Assembly (NCBI GenBank): GCA_018350325.1
Contig: JAEVLN010000017.1
Coordinates: forward strand, 558,001-622,000
Direction of reading: 5' to 3'
DNA length: 64,000 nt
Source: Globodera rostochiensis
Taxonomy: Eukaryota; Nematoda; Chromadorea; Rhabditida; Heteroderidae
Part shown: piece after piece, positions 21,642 through 55,617 of the stretch
How positions within the stretch are numbered: position 1 is the stretch's first letter
Layout: each line of letters opens with the position of its first letter
Program-made: the position numbers and the translations under genes
Notes under the pieces: model-generated
Told to the model about the DNA's origin: nothing
Seen by the model: the letters and a program-made list of their open reading frames with translations, nothing else
Databases searched by the model: none

Positions 21642-22042
21642 AGATATTAAAAATATATTTTAGCAAATTTTTGATTGCTTTTTTACTCAATTTATTTATT
21701 AAATTAATTATTTTGTCACCCCAATGTTCGAGAAGATATTAAAAATATATTTTAGCAAATTTTTGATTGCTTTTTTACTCAATTTATTTATTAAATTAAT
21801 TATTTTGTCACCCCAATGTTCGAGAAGATATTAAAAATATATTTTAGCAAATTTTTGATTGCTTTTTTACTCAATTTATTTATTTATTAAATTAATTATT
21901 TTGTCACCCCAATGTTCGAGAAGATATTAAAAATGTATTTTAGCAAATTTTTGATTGCTTTTTTACTCAATTTATTTATTTATTAAATTAATTATTACTC
22001 AATTTATTTATTAAATTAATTATTTTGTCACCCCAATGTTCG
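21642..22042. repeat. Tandem repeat of 92-96 bp, about 4 copies
   Basis: Units start AGATATTAAAAATATATTTT at 21642, 21734, 21826 and 21922. Each carries GTCACCCCAATGTTCGAG, which is the last coding stretch (SNIGVTK and its stop) of the neighbouring minus-strand gene. The array therefore arose by duplicating that gene's 3' end with its flank. Confidence 0.85.
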
Positions 22043-23696
22043 AGGCCCAGTCCTCGTCCGCCTCGGCCACTGCGATGTCGTAGAGTCCCTTCTTTTTGAG
22101 GCGGTATTTGGAGTTGATAAGCACCATCAGCGAACATTTGCTCGGCAAGCACCATTCCTCACGAATTGTGGTCGTAAATTTCATTCGTTTCGACTTTTTG
22201 TCTCCGGCACACCAAACATAGACAACGTATGCGCGAGAGTGGCCCAATTTTGGCGTAATTTCCAACAGAAAATGGTTGCTGAATTTGGCCTCGTGCACCG
22301 GATTTACTTGGCCTCTCATGCCGACATTATGCTTCACCATTTTGGGCTAAATAAAATGACAGAATGAACTTTAATGAATAATGTGATTTGGCAAACAAAA
22401 CCTAATGCTTTTGTGCCAAATTATAAATGTATATGCAAACATAAGCAATAGATCAACTCCCCTCCCCGTCTGCTTCGTTCACCTTGCCAAGCTGCCGTTG
22501 GTTCGGCCACACCACCCACAGTTTTTCGGTGAACGCCACACAATTGGGGTTGTCCAACAACACCACCATCGTCTCCGACTTGAAATGAGTACGGAACAGC
22601 AGATCCGAGTCATTTGCATTCCGCGTACACCGATACTCGACGTAGTACATCTGATTGCTCATTTGCGCCAAACTCGGAGACACGTCCAACTTCATGTAGT
22701 GATGGAACTCGACAAGAAAATTGCGTTCACTGATCGTCATTTGGTATTGTTTGTTCTACAACAAAAAAGACAAAAATCAATTAGGTAATCCGCAAATTGT
22801 GTTAATGAAAAATGAAAATAAAAGCAAACAAACAATTCGCTCCCCCCTTGATTACGGTAATGCAAAACACTTACTGTACAATAAATTAATTACCCACCCA
22901 AAGATTGACGTCAATTTGGTTTCGTCTGCACATGAATATGTACACGGCGAAGTTGCCGCCGCATCTCGGGAAGTCGAAGAGGACCTTTTCCGGCTCCAAA
23001 TTCGGGTAATTCCATCGCACCAACTCCGACTCGGGTCGCGAATGTTCGCGGATTTTCATGGTGCCGCATTGTACAGTGTAACGGTAGGCGTGCAGCGGGT
23101 TGCCGGCCAAACTCGGACGAACTTCCAACGTTAAAATTTCCTTCACCTCACTGGGAAAGCCAACGAGTTAAAAAAATGAAGAAAATGCCAAAACACTGAC
23201 AGTGGGGAGGGACGCTTTTCGGCATGATTGGGGACGACAAATTCGGGCAATCTTTTCTGTCAATATACCAGCAGGCATACTCACGGATATCCGGATACCC
23301 GCGGATATATCCGGATACGGACGGATAACGAAAATGGGCTTTTGAGGACAGACGGATACGGATACGAAAATTCATATCCGTGAGCATGCCTGGAATATAC
23401 TCCCCAAAAAGGTCGGGGTCGCGCGGGACCCGAGGGCAAATCGGCAATTCAAATTCAAAAAGTCTCTAATCGAAATCCAATTTTTTAATGCAAAAAGAAG
23501 ACAAAGGGATTTAACAGCAACATTTTCAAAAAGCCGACCTGCTGCTGCTGCTGCTTTTGTTCCGTTCTTCCCTCGACAGACGCTCCCTCCGGGGTTGGGG
23601 CGGAATGCCAACAAATGCGTGGACGACACCGTACACGGGACAGAAAGCCAGCAAAAATGCCAAAAAGCAAAGAATATAAAGGGGAAACAACGGCAT
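22020..23696 (-). CDS. Secreted protein with three repeated domains, 4 exons
   Basis: Exons (minus): 23696-23539, 23150-22898, 22755-22483, 22346-22020, giving 336 residues. Residues 1 to about 27 form a signal peptide (MPLFPLYILCFLAFLLAF, then CPVYG), followed by a Ser/Arg-rich linker. Exons 2, 3 and 4 each code one domain of 84-108 residues sharing a pattern L-x-[LV]-x-[VI]-x-P-[SK]-L then Y-x-V-x-C (LTLEVRPSL, MKLDVSPSL, FLLEITPKL; then YTVQC, VEYRC, VYVWC). This looks like an extracellular beta-rich domain in triplicate; no named family is recognised. TTTCTAAG lies one base before the ATG, compatible with trans-splicing. Intron 1 holds the element at 23269-23393. Confidence 0.75.
23269..23393. 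mobile_element. Small TIR element with CGGATATCC core
   Basis: The ends CAGGCATACTCACGGATAT and ATATCCGTGAGCATGCCTG are inverted. AATATAC occurs at 23262-23268 and 23394-23400, a 7-bp target duplication (8 bp with one mismatch). Such ends and duplication length fit a hAT-type MITE. It is related to 18090-18385. Confidence 0.65.
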
Positions 23697-23924
23697 TCTT
23701 AGAAAGTGATGAAGCAATTTTATCCTGAAAAAGAAAGTGAGCGTCTTAAGCAAAACATGCTTTAGAAAGATTATGAGGTAAATATGTAATCGATGTAATT
23801 GATTATAAATCAATTAAAATGGTTTTAGTAAAAAATCTCGTCTCTAATAATAACGTCACTACTACCATTACTGGAATGGATAGTAAGTAATACCAAAGAG
23901 AAAATGGAAAACAAGCTTTGCAGA

Positions 23925-24275
23925 GGGTCAAAACAGTAAGTTCGACACGTCCGGGTGGTCAAAACAGTAAGTTCGACACGCCCGGGTGGTTGAAACAGTA
24001 AGTTCGACACGTCCGGGTGGTCAAAACAGTAAGTTCGACACGCCCGGGTGGTTGAAACAGTAAGTGCGACACGCCCGGGTGGTTGAAACAGTAAGTGCGA
24101 CACGTCCGGGTGGTTGAAACAGTAAGTTCGACACGTCCGGGTGGTCAAAACAGTAAGTTCGACACGCCCGGTGGTCAAAACAGTAGGTTCGACACGTCCG
24201 GGTGGTCAAAACAGTAAGTTCGACACGTCCGGGTGGTCAAAACAGTAAGTTCGACACGTCCGGGTGGTCAAAACA
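23925..24275. repeat. 31-bp tandem repeat, about 11 copies
   Basis: The unit is TCAAAACAGTAAGTTCGACA followed by CGTCCGGGTGG, with TT/TC, TTC/TGC and GTCC/GCCC variants alternating; one unit near 24170 lacks one G. The repeats are directly adjacent, so this is not a CRISPR array. It lies upstream of the three-domain secreted gene. Each unit has an AAAACAGTAAGT block resembling a splice donor. Confidence 0.9.
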
Positions 24276-24280
24276 GTGGG

Positions 24281-25225
24281 AAACAAAAATTTAGTTCCCT
24301 TATGGCCTTAAACTTTTAATTGTGCCTAACTCTTTAAATTTAAAAAAAAAACTCGGCTTCTCTGATGCTGATCCTGAATTCTTGAGACCCTTTTTATACT
24401 CACCCATTTCAGGCAATGCCAACACTTTTGTCTGGCTTTGCATAGATTTAAGTTTCTATTTATTTTTATTGTTGGAAATTGACTAAAGAAAATAAAAATG
24501 ATGTAATTATAATTTTGGCATTTTTCCAAACACAAAAACATTCTTTTTAGAAGAAGAACGGGGGGGGGCTGTCTGAGGGGGATGGGGGCCTCTGTCAAGG
24601 CACTTCCGGGCAAAAGAAGGCAATTGATTTTGCCATTTTATTTTTTCTTTTATTGGTGAATTGTTAAAATGATTATTCAAATTGTCTGTTGACATCAAAT
24701 ATTGATCGATTAGACAAAGAAATTTTTTTTCGAATTTTGACAAATTGTATTTAATGAAACAAAAAATTGCAACTTTTCGCTGGTGCTGTCCAAATTTGTG
24801 AGCAAAAGGCGGAGTTTCCATTTTCAGTAAAATAATTTAATTAAAATTTGCTTCTTCCAAGCGCCTCAATAAAACTTTTAACAATTTAATGCCTTTAAAA
24901 ATGCAAAAGTGTCAAACATTATTCACTAATTTATGCAATAAAATTTCTTTGAAATTAATTAAAGCCATCAAAAATTGGGGTAAAAGAATGAAAAATATGC
25001 GCGTGGGGAGGGCATTTGCTGGCGGAAATTGCGGGAACATTTACCACAAAGTCTAAAATATATATGTATAATAATAATGGGGGAAATGGGGGGCTTTGTG
25101 TGAGAGAATTTTCATTGCAAAAGTCAAAAGAATCAGAGGGGATGAACCGATGAAGAAAAATATTCGAATATCGTCAGAAACGACCCGAAGTTCGGAGTGC
25201 CGCCGCCGAACATTTGGGGGGTTGG
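24281..25225. other. Between the satellite and the kin-1 3' end
   Basis: It probably includes the kin-1 3' UTR. A minus-strand frame at 24507-24821 starts METPPFAHKFGQHQRK but becomes low-complexity and has no splice support. I see nothing else. Confidence 0.4.
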
Positions 25226-48321
<23,096 letters not shown>

Positions 48322-50120
48322 TTCACCGCCCGCTGTGAAGAGAAATGCTTTTTTTGTTTCTTTTTTTTGTGGAAAAGAAAGGCACAATTTTTCGTCACTT
48401 TTAATGTATTAATGGGAGACCTTTTATTTTGGAGAGAAGAAAATTTGCCTTCACCTCGGCCGTATTTTCTTCAAGTTCCGGATACGGGGGCAGGTTGTTT
48501 TTGGCACTCGAAATAATACTTACTCAAAGTTCCGATCAAAGAAGTGGCTTGACAATGAAAACCGATCGAAGATCGATGACAATTGTTCTTCTGAACGGGG
48601 CGATTTGTCCGAACTCAGACGGACGAATAAAACTTTGTCTGGCGGTGATCAGTCAGAAGTGAAAAATGAATTCGTTGTCAAAATGCTGCGCGGACTCCGC
48701 TGCTGCTGATCGGGTCGGCTTAAGCTCAGCAGATGGGAAGGAATTGAATTTCACTCAGCAAATTAAAGAAAATTGGTCGTGAAGAATTGAACTCTTCCGT
48801 CGCTTCGTCCCTCCGGGGGTTTTTTGTGCTCCGTGGCCAAATGATGCGATGATAAAATGATGGAATAAACGCGAATTCCGCTGCTTTCACACCTCAAACA
48901 CTCTCTTCTTCAAACTTTTACTCTCCGCTCTAAAAATCAATTTGTTAAAAAACGATTTCCAAAATCTAATTAGCATAAACAAAATGCAAATACGGGGGGG
49001 GGGGGGGGGGGGATCCATTCGGTAAAGAAAAATTATAGCGTATTGACATTGAATTCTTATGGATCAAATATGTAACTCTCATAGATTTGATGAAATCTGG
49101 GTACAGTAATTCAAATTATGATCACAATCAGTGCGTTCCCGATCACTCACAATCAATGAGTGCCTGATCACTCACAATCAGTGAGTGCCTGATCATTCAC
49201 AATCAGTAAATGTTGTGATTACATTAGGAGAGGGTTCGTTGCTTTTTAATATATATTTACATTATAATCGAATTAACTCTCATAAAAATTACTCGCAGTT
49301 ATTATGCTCGATTCGCTAAAGCGTTTCAGTTAGTAAGGAAAATTCTGAAAAATCAAAGTCAAAAAATTTGAAGTGAAAGAGAAAAAAGTTAAATAAATTA
49401 AATTATGACTACAAAAATTGATCATAAAAACGGCGGTCCCTAAAGTGGGCGGAATTGGCGAAACAATGAGCGCATTTTGAATTATTATTAGGCGTAGTAA
49501 ATACTTATGAATGAATGACTTTTAGCAGCGATTGAATCGATTAAATGTGAATTCATTTTCATACGAAAGACGAAGGTGAATGGGAGGCAAGGGCCGAGAA
49601 ATCACAAATATTTGCGGGTGAAATGGGCAATAAATTCGTTCGCTTTTAGCACAGCTGCGCCATCAAATTTCTGTGATAATCATTGAAAAATGTGAAAATT
49701 CGTGGAAAGATTCCCACTTTTATGGCCCCCCTATTTATTGAAATGTCAAAAATTGAAATATTTTCAAATTGACTGAACGAAAGCGCGCTGATGTTGGACT
49801 CTAAGCCAAAAATAAAATATTTTCGGATTGGGAGGACAAATCGAAGGGATTACGTCTCGCTTGTTACGTAATCGGAGCAAAGTGCCGGCAAATGTTTTGA
49901 TCGAATGCGTTTGGACCGCCCGCGGGATCGGGAAAAAGAGAGTTGGCGGGAAATTGGCAATAAATATGCAAAGCGATCGATCGATTTTTATTTTTGGTTC
50001 ATTTTATCAGTACTTTTACAAAAAAAAAATGGATGAGACCCAAAGCCCTCGCTTTCACGTCCAAGATAGATTGGGGATATCAAAAGTTTTGATTAAAAAA
50101 CGATCAAATGGATATAAAAG

Positions 50121-50520
50121 TAGAGTTGGCCCGGGGGGGGGGGTCCCGGTCAAACTGGGGAACGGGGGATACCGGGGACGACAAACCGGGGATCCCCGTT
50201 TTCGAGGATAAACAAACCGGGGAACGGGGATCTCCTCGGAGATGAGCAAAGCCAACAATCCTTTTTAGGGGTGCATTTTTTGAAAACAATGCAATTTTTT
50301 GGGGACCTTAAGAAAATTAAAGCAAAAATTCAGAAAGGTGTAATGAATTAATTTAAAAATATTAAAAAATTAAAAACATTTTTTTAATGGGAGAGCGCGC
50401 AATCGACTCGAGACAGATCGATAAATAAAAGTGCTTGCACTCAAGCGAGTTCAACCCCATCAGACTTCCGGGGGGATCCCCGGTTTTCCCCGTCCCTGCC
50501 CCCCCCCGGGACCAACCCTA
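50121..50520. mobile_element. TIR element TAGAGTTGGCCCGGG
   Basis: The left end TAGAGTTGGCCCGGG is matched by the inverted right end CCCGGGACCAACCCTA. The interior has GGGGAACGGGGAT and GATCCCCG motifs in opposite orientations. Flanks only partly resemble each other (GATATA), so no target duplication is claimed. Confidence 0.5.
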
Positions 50521-51959
50521 GATATGTATAAATAAGTCAACACTTTTTAATTTCAATTTGGAAAATGAATAAACCAAATGAATTTTTATGATCGAATTGC
50601 AAAAACGTGGTTGCCATTTGTGTGCACAAATGGCCTTTGGATGGATGAAGCAATTGCTTTGACTCACCCAACGTTCAGCAGAACGACGGGGTGATCATTC
50701 ATCGTTCATTCATTCATTTCATTTAACAAAAGGGAAGAAAAAAAACTATTTTTGGACACCCAACCTTTTAGCCGCGAGTTATTTTGGTGTCCTTTGGCAT
50801 TAAACATTTGCAAACAAAAAACAATGAATAAACTATTGGGGGTATATTCACTTTTTGTATGAAATATTTTAAAATGAAAATCCGGGTCGAATCCCGGGGA
50901 AATTAGATTTGTTCCTAAAATTCGAGAGTCAGTGAGGAGAGGCGCGGACAAAAATAAAAAACATTTAAAAATAAAAAACGTTAGTCTAAAAAGGTTTTAC
51001 CCTTACTCATTGCTTCTTGGCATTAGTAAAAAAAAAGAAAGAAAATTAAATAAATTAATATTTTTTTTATTTATAAAGTGAAATTTTGGCCCATTCGAAT
51101 GTAGCAGAAATTCTGCAATTGCTTAAATTACGCTAATAAATAGAAAACGAATTTACGCTTTACATTTTCTTATTTTGGTGCCCTTCCAATTGTTAACAAA
51201 AATGCAGTAATTTTGCATAATTTTTTTTTAAACCTTTTTACTAAAAATAAAATGCATATTTTTGCTTACGCTTCGTGTTAATAAAATATTAAAAACATTT
51301 TTGATTCGTAAAAGCCTCTTTTGTTATGTAAATATTAAATTCGTGAAGTAAGAAGCGCATCGGAAGAAAATGGGTTTTCATCCTTTAGGCCAAATAAGAG
51401 AGCGATGGGACGAATATTCCGCCCAAAAAGTGCCTTGAGAAAGGAAAGGAGCGCGGCGGATGAATATCGGCAGAGGCCCGGAGGGGCGAGACGAAGCGGC
51501 ACGGATGCCAAATGCCCTCGGGCGCTCGAGAGGAAGACAAAACGGAAATGAAAGATTCGGGAGTAGAAAAGAAGCAACGAGAGAGAGAGAGAGAGGCAGA
51601 GACCGAGAGAAATGGAAAGGGCAAAGAAGCAGAGATCGCCGATGGCAATGCCATTGGCCACACACAAACATTGGTCGGCACAAGTGCTAGCGAATGAGTC
51701 GGATGGCATTCTCGCGAGCATTTCCCTTCTCTCCTCTCTTTCATTTCCTCTTCAATCTCTCCTTGTCTTATTCTCTTCTCTTCTCTTCCTTCTCTTCCTT
51801 CTCTTCCCTCTCTTCCCTCTCTCTTCTCTCTTCTTGTCTTGACACGCGCCCGTTAGGGGGAGTCAACCAACCCGAAGCAGAGACGGAGACGGAGGCGGAG
51901 GCGTCAACGGCCTTCGAAAGCTGTCAAATTTGTTGAAATTTACGAAAGCGGCCTTAATT

Positions 51960-52313
51960 GTATGGTGTGGGAGGGGGAGGAGGGGGGGGGGGAGGGGGAG
52001 GAGGGGGGGTGGGGGGGGGAGGGGGGGGGGGGGGGTGGGAGGGGGGGGGGTGGGGGGGGGGGGGGGAGGGGGAGGAGGGGGGGGGGGGGGGTGGGGGGGG
52101 AGGAGGGGGGGGGGGGGTGGGAGGGGGAGGAGGGGGAGGAGGGGGGGGGGGGGGGGGGTGGGAGGGGGAGGAGGGGGGGGTGGGGGGGGGGGGAGGGGGG
52201 GGGGGGGTGGGGGGGGGGAGGGGGGGGGGGGGGGTGGGAGGGGGGGGGGGGGGTGGGGGGGGGGGGGAGGGGGGGGGGGGGGGGGTGGGGGGGGGGGGGG
52301 GGGGGGGAGGGGA
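51960..52313. repeat. Poly-G tract with A/T interruptions
   Basis: About 350 bp, nearly all G on plus with scattered GGGA and GGGT. Open frames on both strands are compositional. Assembly length here is unreliable. Confidence 0.95.
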
Positions 52314-52779
52314 CTTGAAAGGCGTAAATTATTCTGCTGGATGCCGTCGGTTCGGCAGAGTTGCGGGTGGAAAAAAGCGTAATGACGTGGAAAGAAAAGT
52401 CGAAATTTTGCACTTTTTCATGAAAATAAAATATTTCAAAAGATTTTGAATGGAAAAATTAAAACGAAGGAAATGCCAAAGCCCGGAAATAATACACACT
52501 TTTTGGACTCTGAGCGAACTCAGACAATGAATTGCTATTAAAATAAAAATAGACTTAATACCCCCCCCCTTTTCATAATTAATGATAATGGAAATGGGCG
52601 GCACAGAACATCACAAATTTTGTTAGTTTGTGTGCATTGCATTGTGCACATAAAATCCAAACAAATCCCAAGAGACCGAAATTCAACCCTGCGGGGCTTC
52701 TACGTAATGCCCGGAGGCACGTTCATAGCCATTGCCAATATATTTACATTTAGAGTGCATTATGGAGAATGGTAGGTTA

Positions 52780-53657
52780 GTCTACGGAGAGAGAAAGGAG
52801 AGGGGAAGAGAGAGAGGGAAATAGAAGGAAAGAAAGAGAGATAGAGAAAGAGAGGGAGAGAGAAAGAGGGAGAGAAAAAGAGGGAGAGAGAATGAGAGGG
52901 AGAGAGAAAGAGGGAGAGGGAGATAAAAAGAGGGAGAGAGAAAGAGAGGGAATGAGAAGGAGAGGGGAAGAGGGAGAGAGAGGGAAAGAGAGGGAATGAG
53001 AGGGAGAGGGAGGAAAGAGAAGGAGAGGGAATGAGAAGGAGAGGGGAAGAGGGAGAGAGAGGGAAAGAGAGGGAAAGAGAGAAAGAGGGAGGAAAGAGAG
53101 GAAATGAGAGGGAGAGAGAAAGAGGGAGGAAAGAGAGGGAGAGGGAATGAGAAGGAGAGGGCAAGAGGGAGAGAGAGGGAAAGAGAGGGAGAGAAAAAGA
53201 GGGAGAGAGAGGGAAAGAGAGGGAAAGAGAGAAAGAGGGAGGAAAGAGAGGAAATGAGAGGGAGAGAGAAAGAGGGAGGAAAGAGAGGGAGAGGGAATGA
53301 GAAGGAGAGGGGAAGAGGGAGAGAGAGGGAAAGAGAGGGAGAGAGAAAGAGGGAGAGAAAAAGAGGGAGAGAGAATGAGAGGGAGAGAGAAAGAGGGAGA
53401 GGGAGATAAAAAGAGGGAGAGAGAAAAAGAGGGAATGAGAAGGAGAGGGGAAGAGGGAGAGAGAGGGAAAGATAGGGAGAGAGAAAGAGGGAGAGAAAAA
53501 GAGGGAGAGAGAATGAGAGGGAGAGAGAAAGAGGGAGAGGGAGAGAAAAAGAGGGAGAGAGAATGAGAGGGAGAGAGAAAGAGGGAGAGGGAGAGAAAAA
53601 GAGGGAGGAAAGAGAGGGAGAGGGAATGAGAAGGAGAGGGGAAGAGGGAGAGAGAGG
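52780..53657. repeat. GAGAGGGAAAGAGGGAGAG homopurine satellite
   Basis: Nearly 900 bp of purine-only plus strand with higher-order repeats of about 150-190 bp (the block with GGAATGAGAAGGAGAGGGGA recurs several times). Confidence 0.95.
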
Positions 53658-53899
53658 TTTCAGACTTTTGAATTAGCCGTTTGAATTAGCGTTAATTGAA
53701 TCGGTACATATTTTATCAGCAGCAGCCAAAGTCCCAATTTCCTTCAATTATCACGAAGAGAATGAAAGATGGGACGAGTGAAACTCTCCGTAACAAATTA
53801 ATGATTTTTTGTGCAAATTTGAATGGATTATTTGACTGTTTATGTTCATTAATATAAATATTTAAAACAAAGTTTATTACAACGAAGATAGGTTTGACT

Positions 53900-54045
53900 T
53901 TTAACTCGGTTTGAAGTCCGGTAAAATAAAATTTCCTGGGACGGGAACGGGTTTTCAAAAAGTACGGGACGGGAATCCCATCTTTTTCCGTTCAAAAAAT
54001 CCCGCCCGGCAAAAAAGAGAATTCCGTTCCCGCCGGTCTCTTTTT
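53900..54045. repeat. GGGACGGGAACGGG inverted-repeat remnant
   Basis: GGGACGGGAACGGG and GTACGGGACGGGAATCCC face CCGTTCCCGCC across about 100 bp. It is probably a decayed TIR element related in style to those at 8681 and 50121. Confidence 0.4.
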
Positions 54046-54483
54046 TTGATGTCAGGTAAAAATCAGATGCTGCGGTTTAATCCCTTTTTTTGTTATTGAT
54101 TTTGCGTCATTTTGCCAATTGCCGCCACGATTAGCACAGTCAAAAAGGGCAAAATGCCGTAGGAGGGATTAAGCAAAAACGGAAAGCTTTGAATCTGGCG
54201 AAAAAATATGGGCGAGGGCACTTAAGTGCCAAAACGAAAGTCTGAGAAATGAACTTGAGAAAATGGACATCGATTGGCAAAAAAAACAAATTTATTTGCC
54301 ATCTCTCGACTTCAAAACTCTCCGAACTAACGCAGCGATGGCTGCTTTAAATAGGAACAAAAACTTACATAACAACCGACCAAACTTTGTGGATAATTAC
54401 ATAATTATAGCGACAATAATTTTTTTAAACTAAAATTTGATGAAAAGCTTATTTATCCATTTATTATTATGGTTTATTTCATA

Positions 54484-55617
54484 TTATTGTTCATTCTTTT
54501 CTCGATGCCCACCGTTTGTGTGTACAACCAAATGGTGACTGGACGGGTGGCTCAGGTGGTATTGGCCTCCACGTCCTCGGGACGAGCCGTGCCGACTGTC
54601 CCCTCCGCTGGACATTGTCATCACTGCAGCATTGGCGTGATTGTTGCCCATTTTGTGTTCACGATACTGTAGATTGTTGCTGTTGCTATTGCCGCGTTTG
54701 GGTGGGTATACAGTGGCTGTTGTTGGGTTACGGTGGCTGTTGCCGCGTTTGGGTGGGTATACAGTGGCTGTTGTTGGGTTACGGTGGCTGTTGCCGCGTT
54801 TGGGTGGGTATACAGTGGCTGTTGTTGGGTTACGGTGGCTGTTGCCGCGTTTGGGTGGGTATACAGTGGCTGTTGTTGGGTTACGGTGGCTGTTGCCGCG
54901 TTTGGGTGGGTATACAGTGGCTGTTGTTGGGTTACGGTGGCTGTTGCCGCGTTTGGGTGGGTATACAGTGGCTGTTGTTGGGTTACGGTGGCTGTTGCCG
55001 CGTTTGGGTGGGTATACAGTGGCTGTTGTTGGGTTACGGTGGCTGTTGCCGCCTTGGGTATACGGTTTGTGTGTTGCTGTTGTTGCTGCCCCAATTCCTT
55101 CTTTTGGTCCGTCGAAGAACGCGTTCTTTTAACAGAAAGGTAAAAAGATTGATAATGATAAGTTAAGCAATTTAAAAATATCTATTCACCGTTAACTTAT
55201 TTAAAGATTTTTTAAGCAATAAATCTGGTTTTCCAATTTGTTTCAGTCCTGTAAAAAGTTAAATTTTAAAAATCCTCGACGTCATCGGCGCCGTCACATC
55301 CCCCAAAAAGTTATAAAGATTTCTTTAAAACACTGTCCGACAATAAGTGAGTTTATAGGCTTAGGTCAATTATCCGGGTGTCGAGAAACCGTTACCGGAA
55401 GAGGGACGGTTTAACGCTCTAGTGCAACCCAACTGTAGACTTTTGTTAATGAGGGAATCGGTGTTTTGATTTCGATTACCGAATTTAAATTATTCATTAA
55501 TTGATTACATTTGGGCGAGTCGATTGATTTGGCGCTGTTATCAGTTGCTTTCACATCGACGAGCACTTTTGTGGAGGGAATGAAAGCAAATCGTTGCAAT
55601 GTTTTTACATCGCTTTT
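54484..55617 (-). CDS. Protein with 17-residue tandem repeat, at least 2 exons
   Basis: Exons 55617-55480 and 55125-54484 join in phase 0 (TCG|GTAATC; TTAAAAG|AAC) for 259 residues plus stop; earlier exons are likely. The first codes KSDVKTLQRFAFIPSTKVLV and onward. The second codes a Gly/Thr-rich lead, about seven copies of GNSHRNPTTATVYPPKR, then a Ser/His/Gly-rich tail (SSGGDSRHGSSRGRGGQYHL) ending at TAA 54484, with AAATAAA a few bases downstream. I chose this frame over the other open minus frame (TATVTQQQPLYTHPNAA) because it alone continues through the exon and closes in phase. No domain is recognised. Confidence 0.6.
54691..55060. repeat. 51-bp tandem repeat, about 7 copies
   Basis: The unit is GTTTGGGTGGGTATACAGTG, then GCTGTTGTTGGGTTACGGTG and GCTGTTGCCGC. 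Its length is a multiple of three and units are almost identical, so the array is young or homogenised. Five of six frames are open through it. Confidence 0.95.

Larger units (their letters stand above)
48322..54483. other. Upstream of kin-1: repeats, no convincing gene
   Basis: The kin-1 promoter and 5' UTR should lie in its first kilobase or so; no specific element is identifiable. Further on there are a G17 run (about 48997), short hairpin-forming ATCACTCACAATCAGTGAGT units (49130-49208), the TIR element at 50121 and two large purine tracts listed separately. The frames at 51335-51744 are Ser/Leu-rich shadows of a simple-sequence region. Confidence 0.45.

Noticed and set aside
23925..24275. 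CRISPR array
   Set aside because: Repeats are directly adjacent without spacers and the sequence is eukaryotic.
24507..24821. 104-residue minus frame near the kin-1 3' end
   Set aside because: Starts plausibly but drifts into low-complexity sequence, with no acceptor or donor that would place it in a gene.
51930..52449. Gly-rich plus and Pro-rich minus frames
   Set aside because: Poly-G tract; length and frame are not reliable.
54516..55166. Plus-strand repeat proteins (three open frames), one behind a signal-like start at 54469
   Set aside because: The minus frame continues in phase to an upstream exon and ends at a stop with a nearby AAATAAA; the plus frames end in unrelated sequence.
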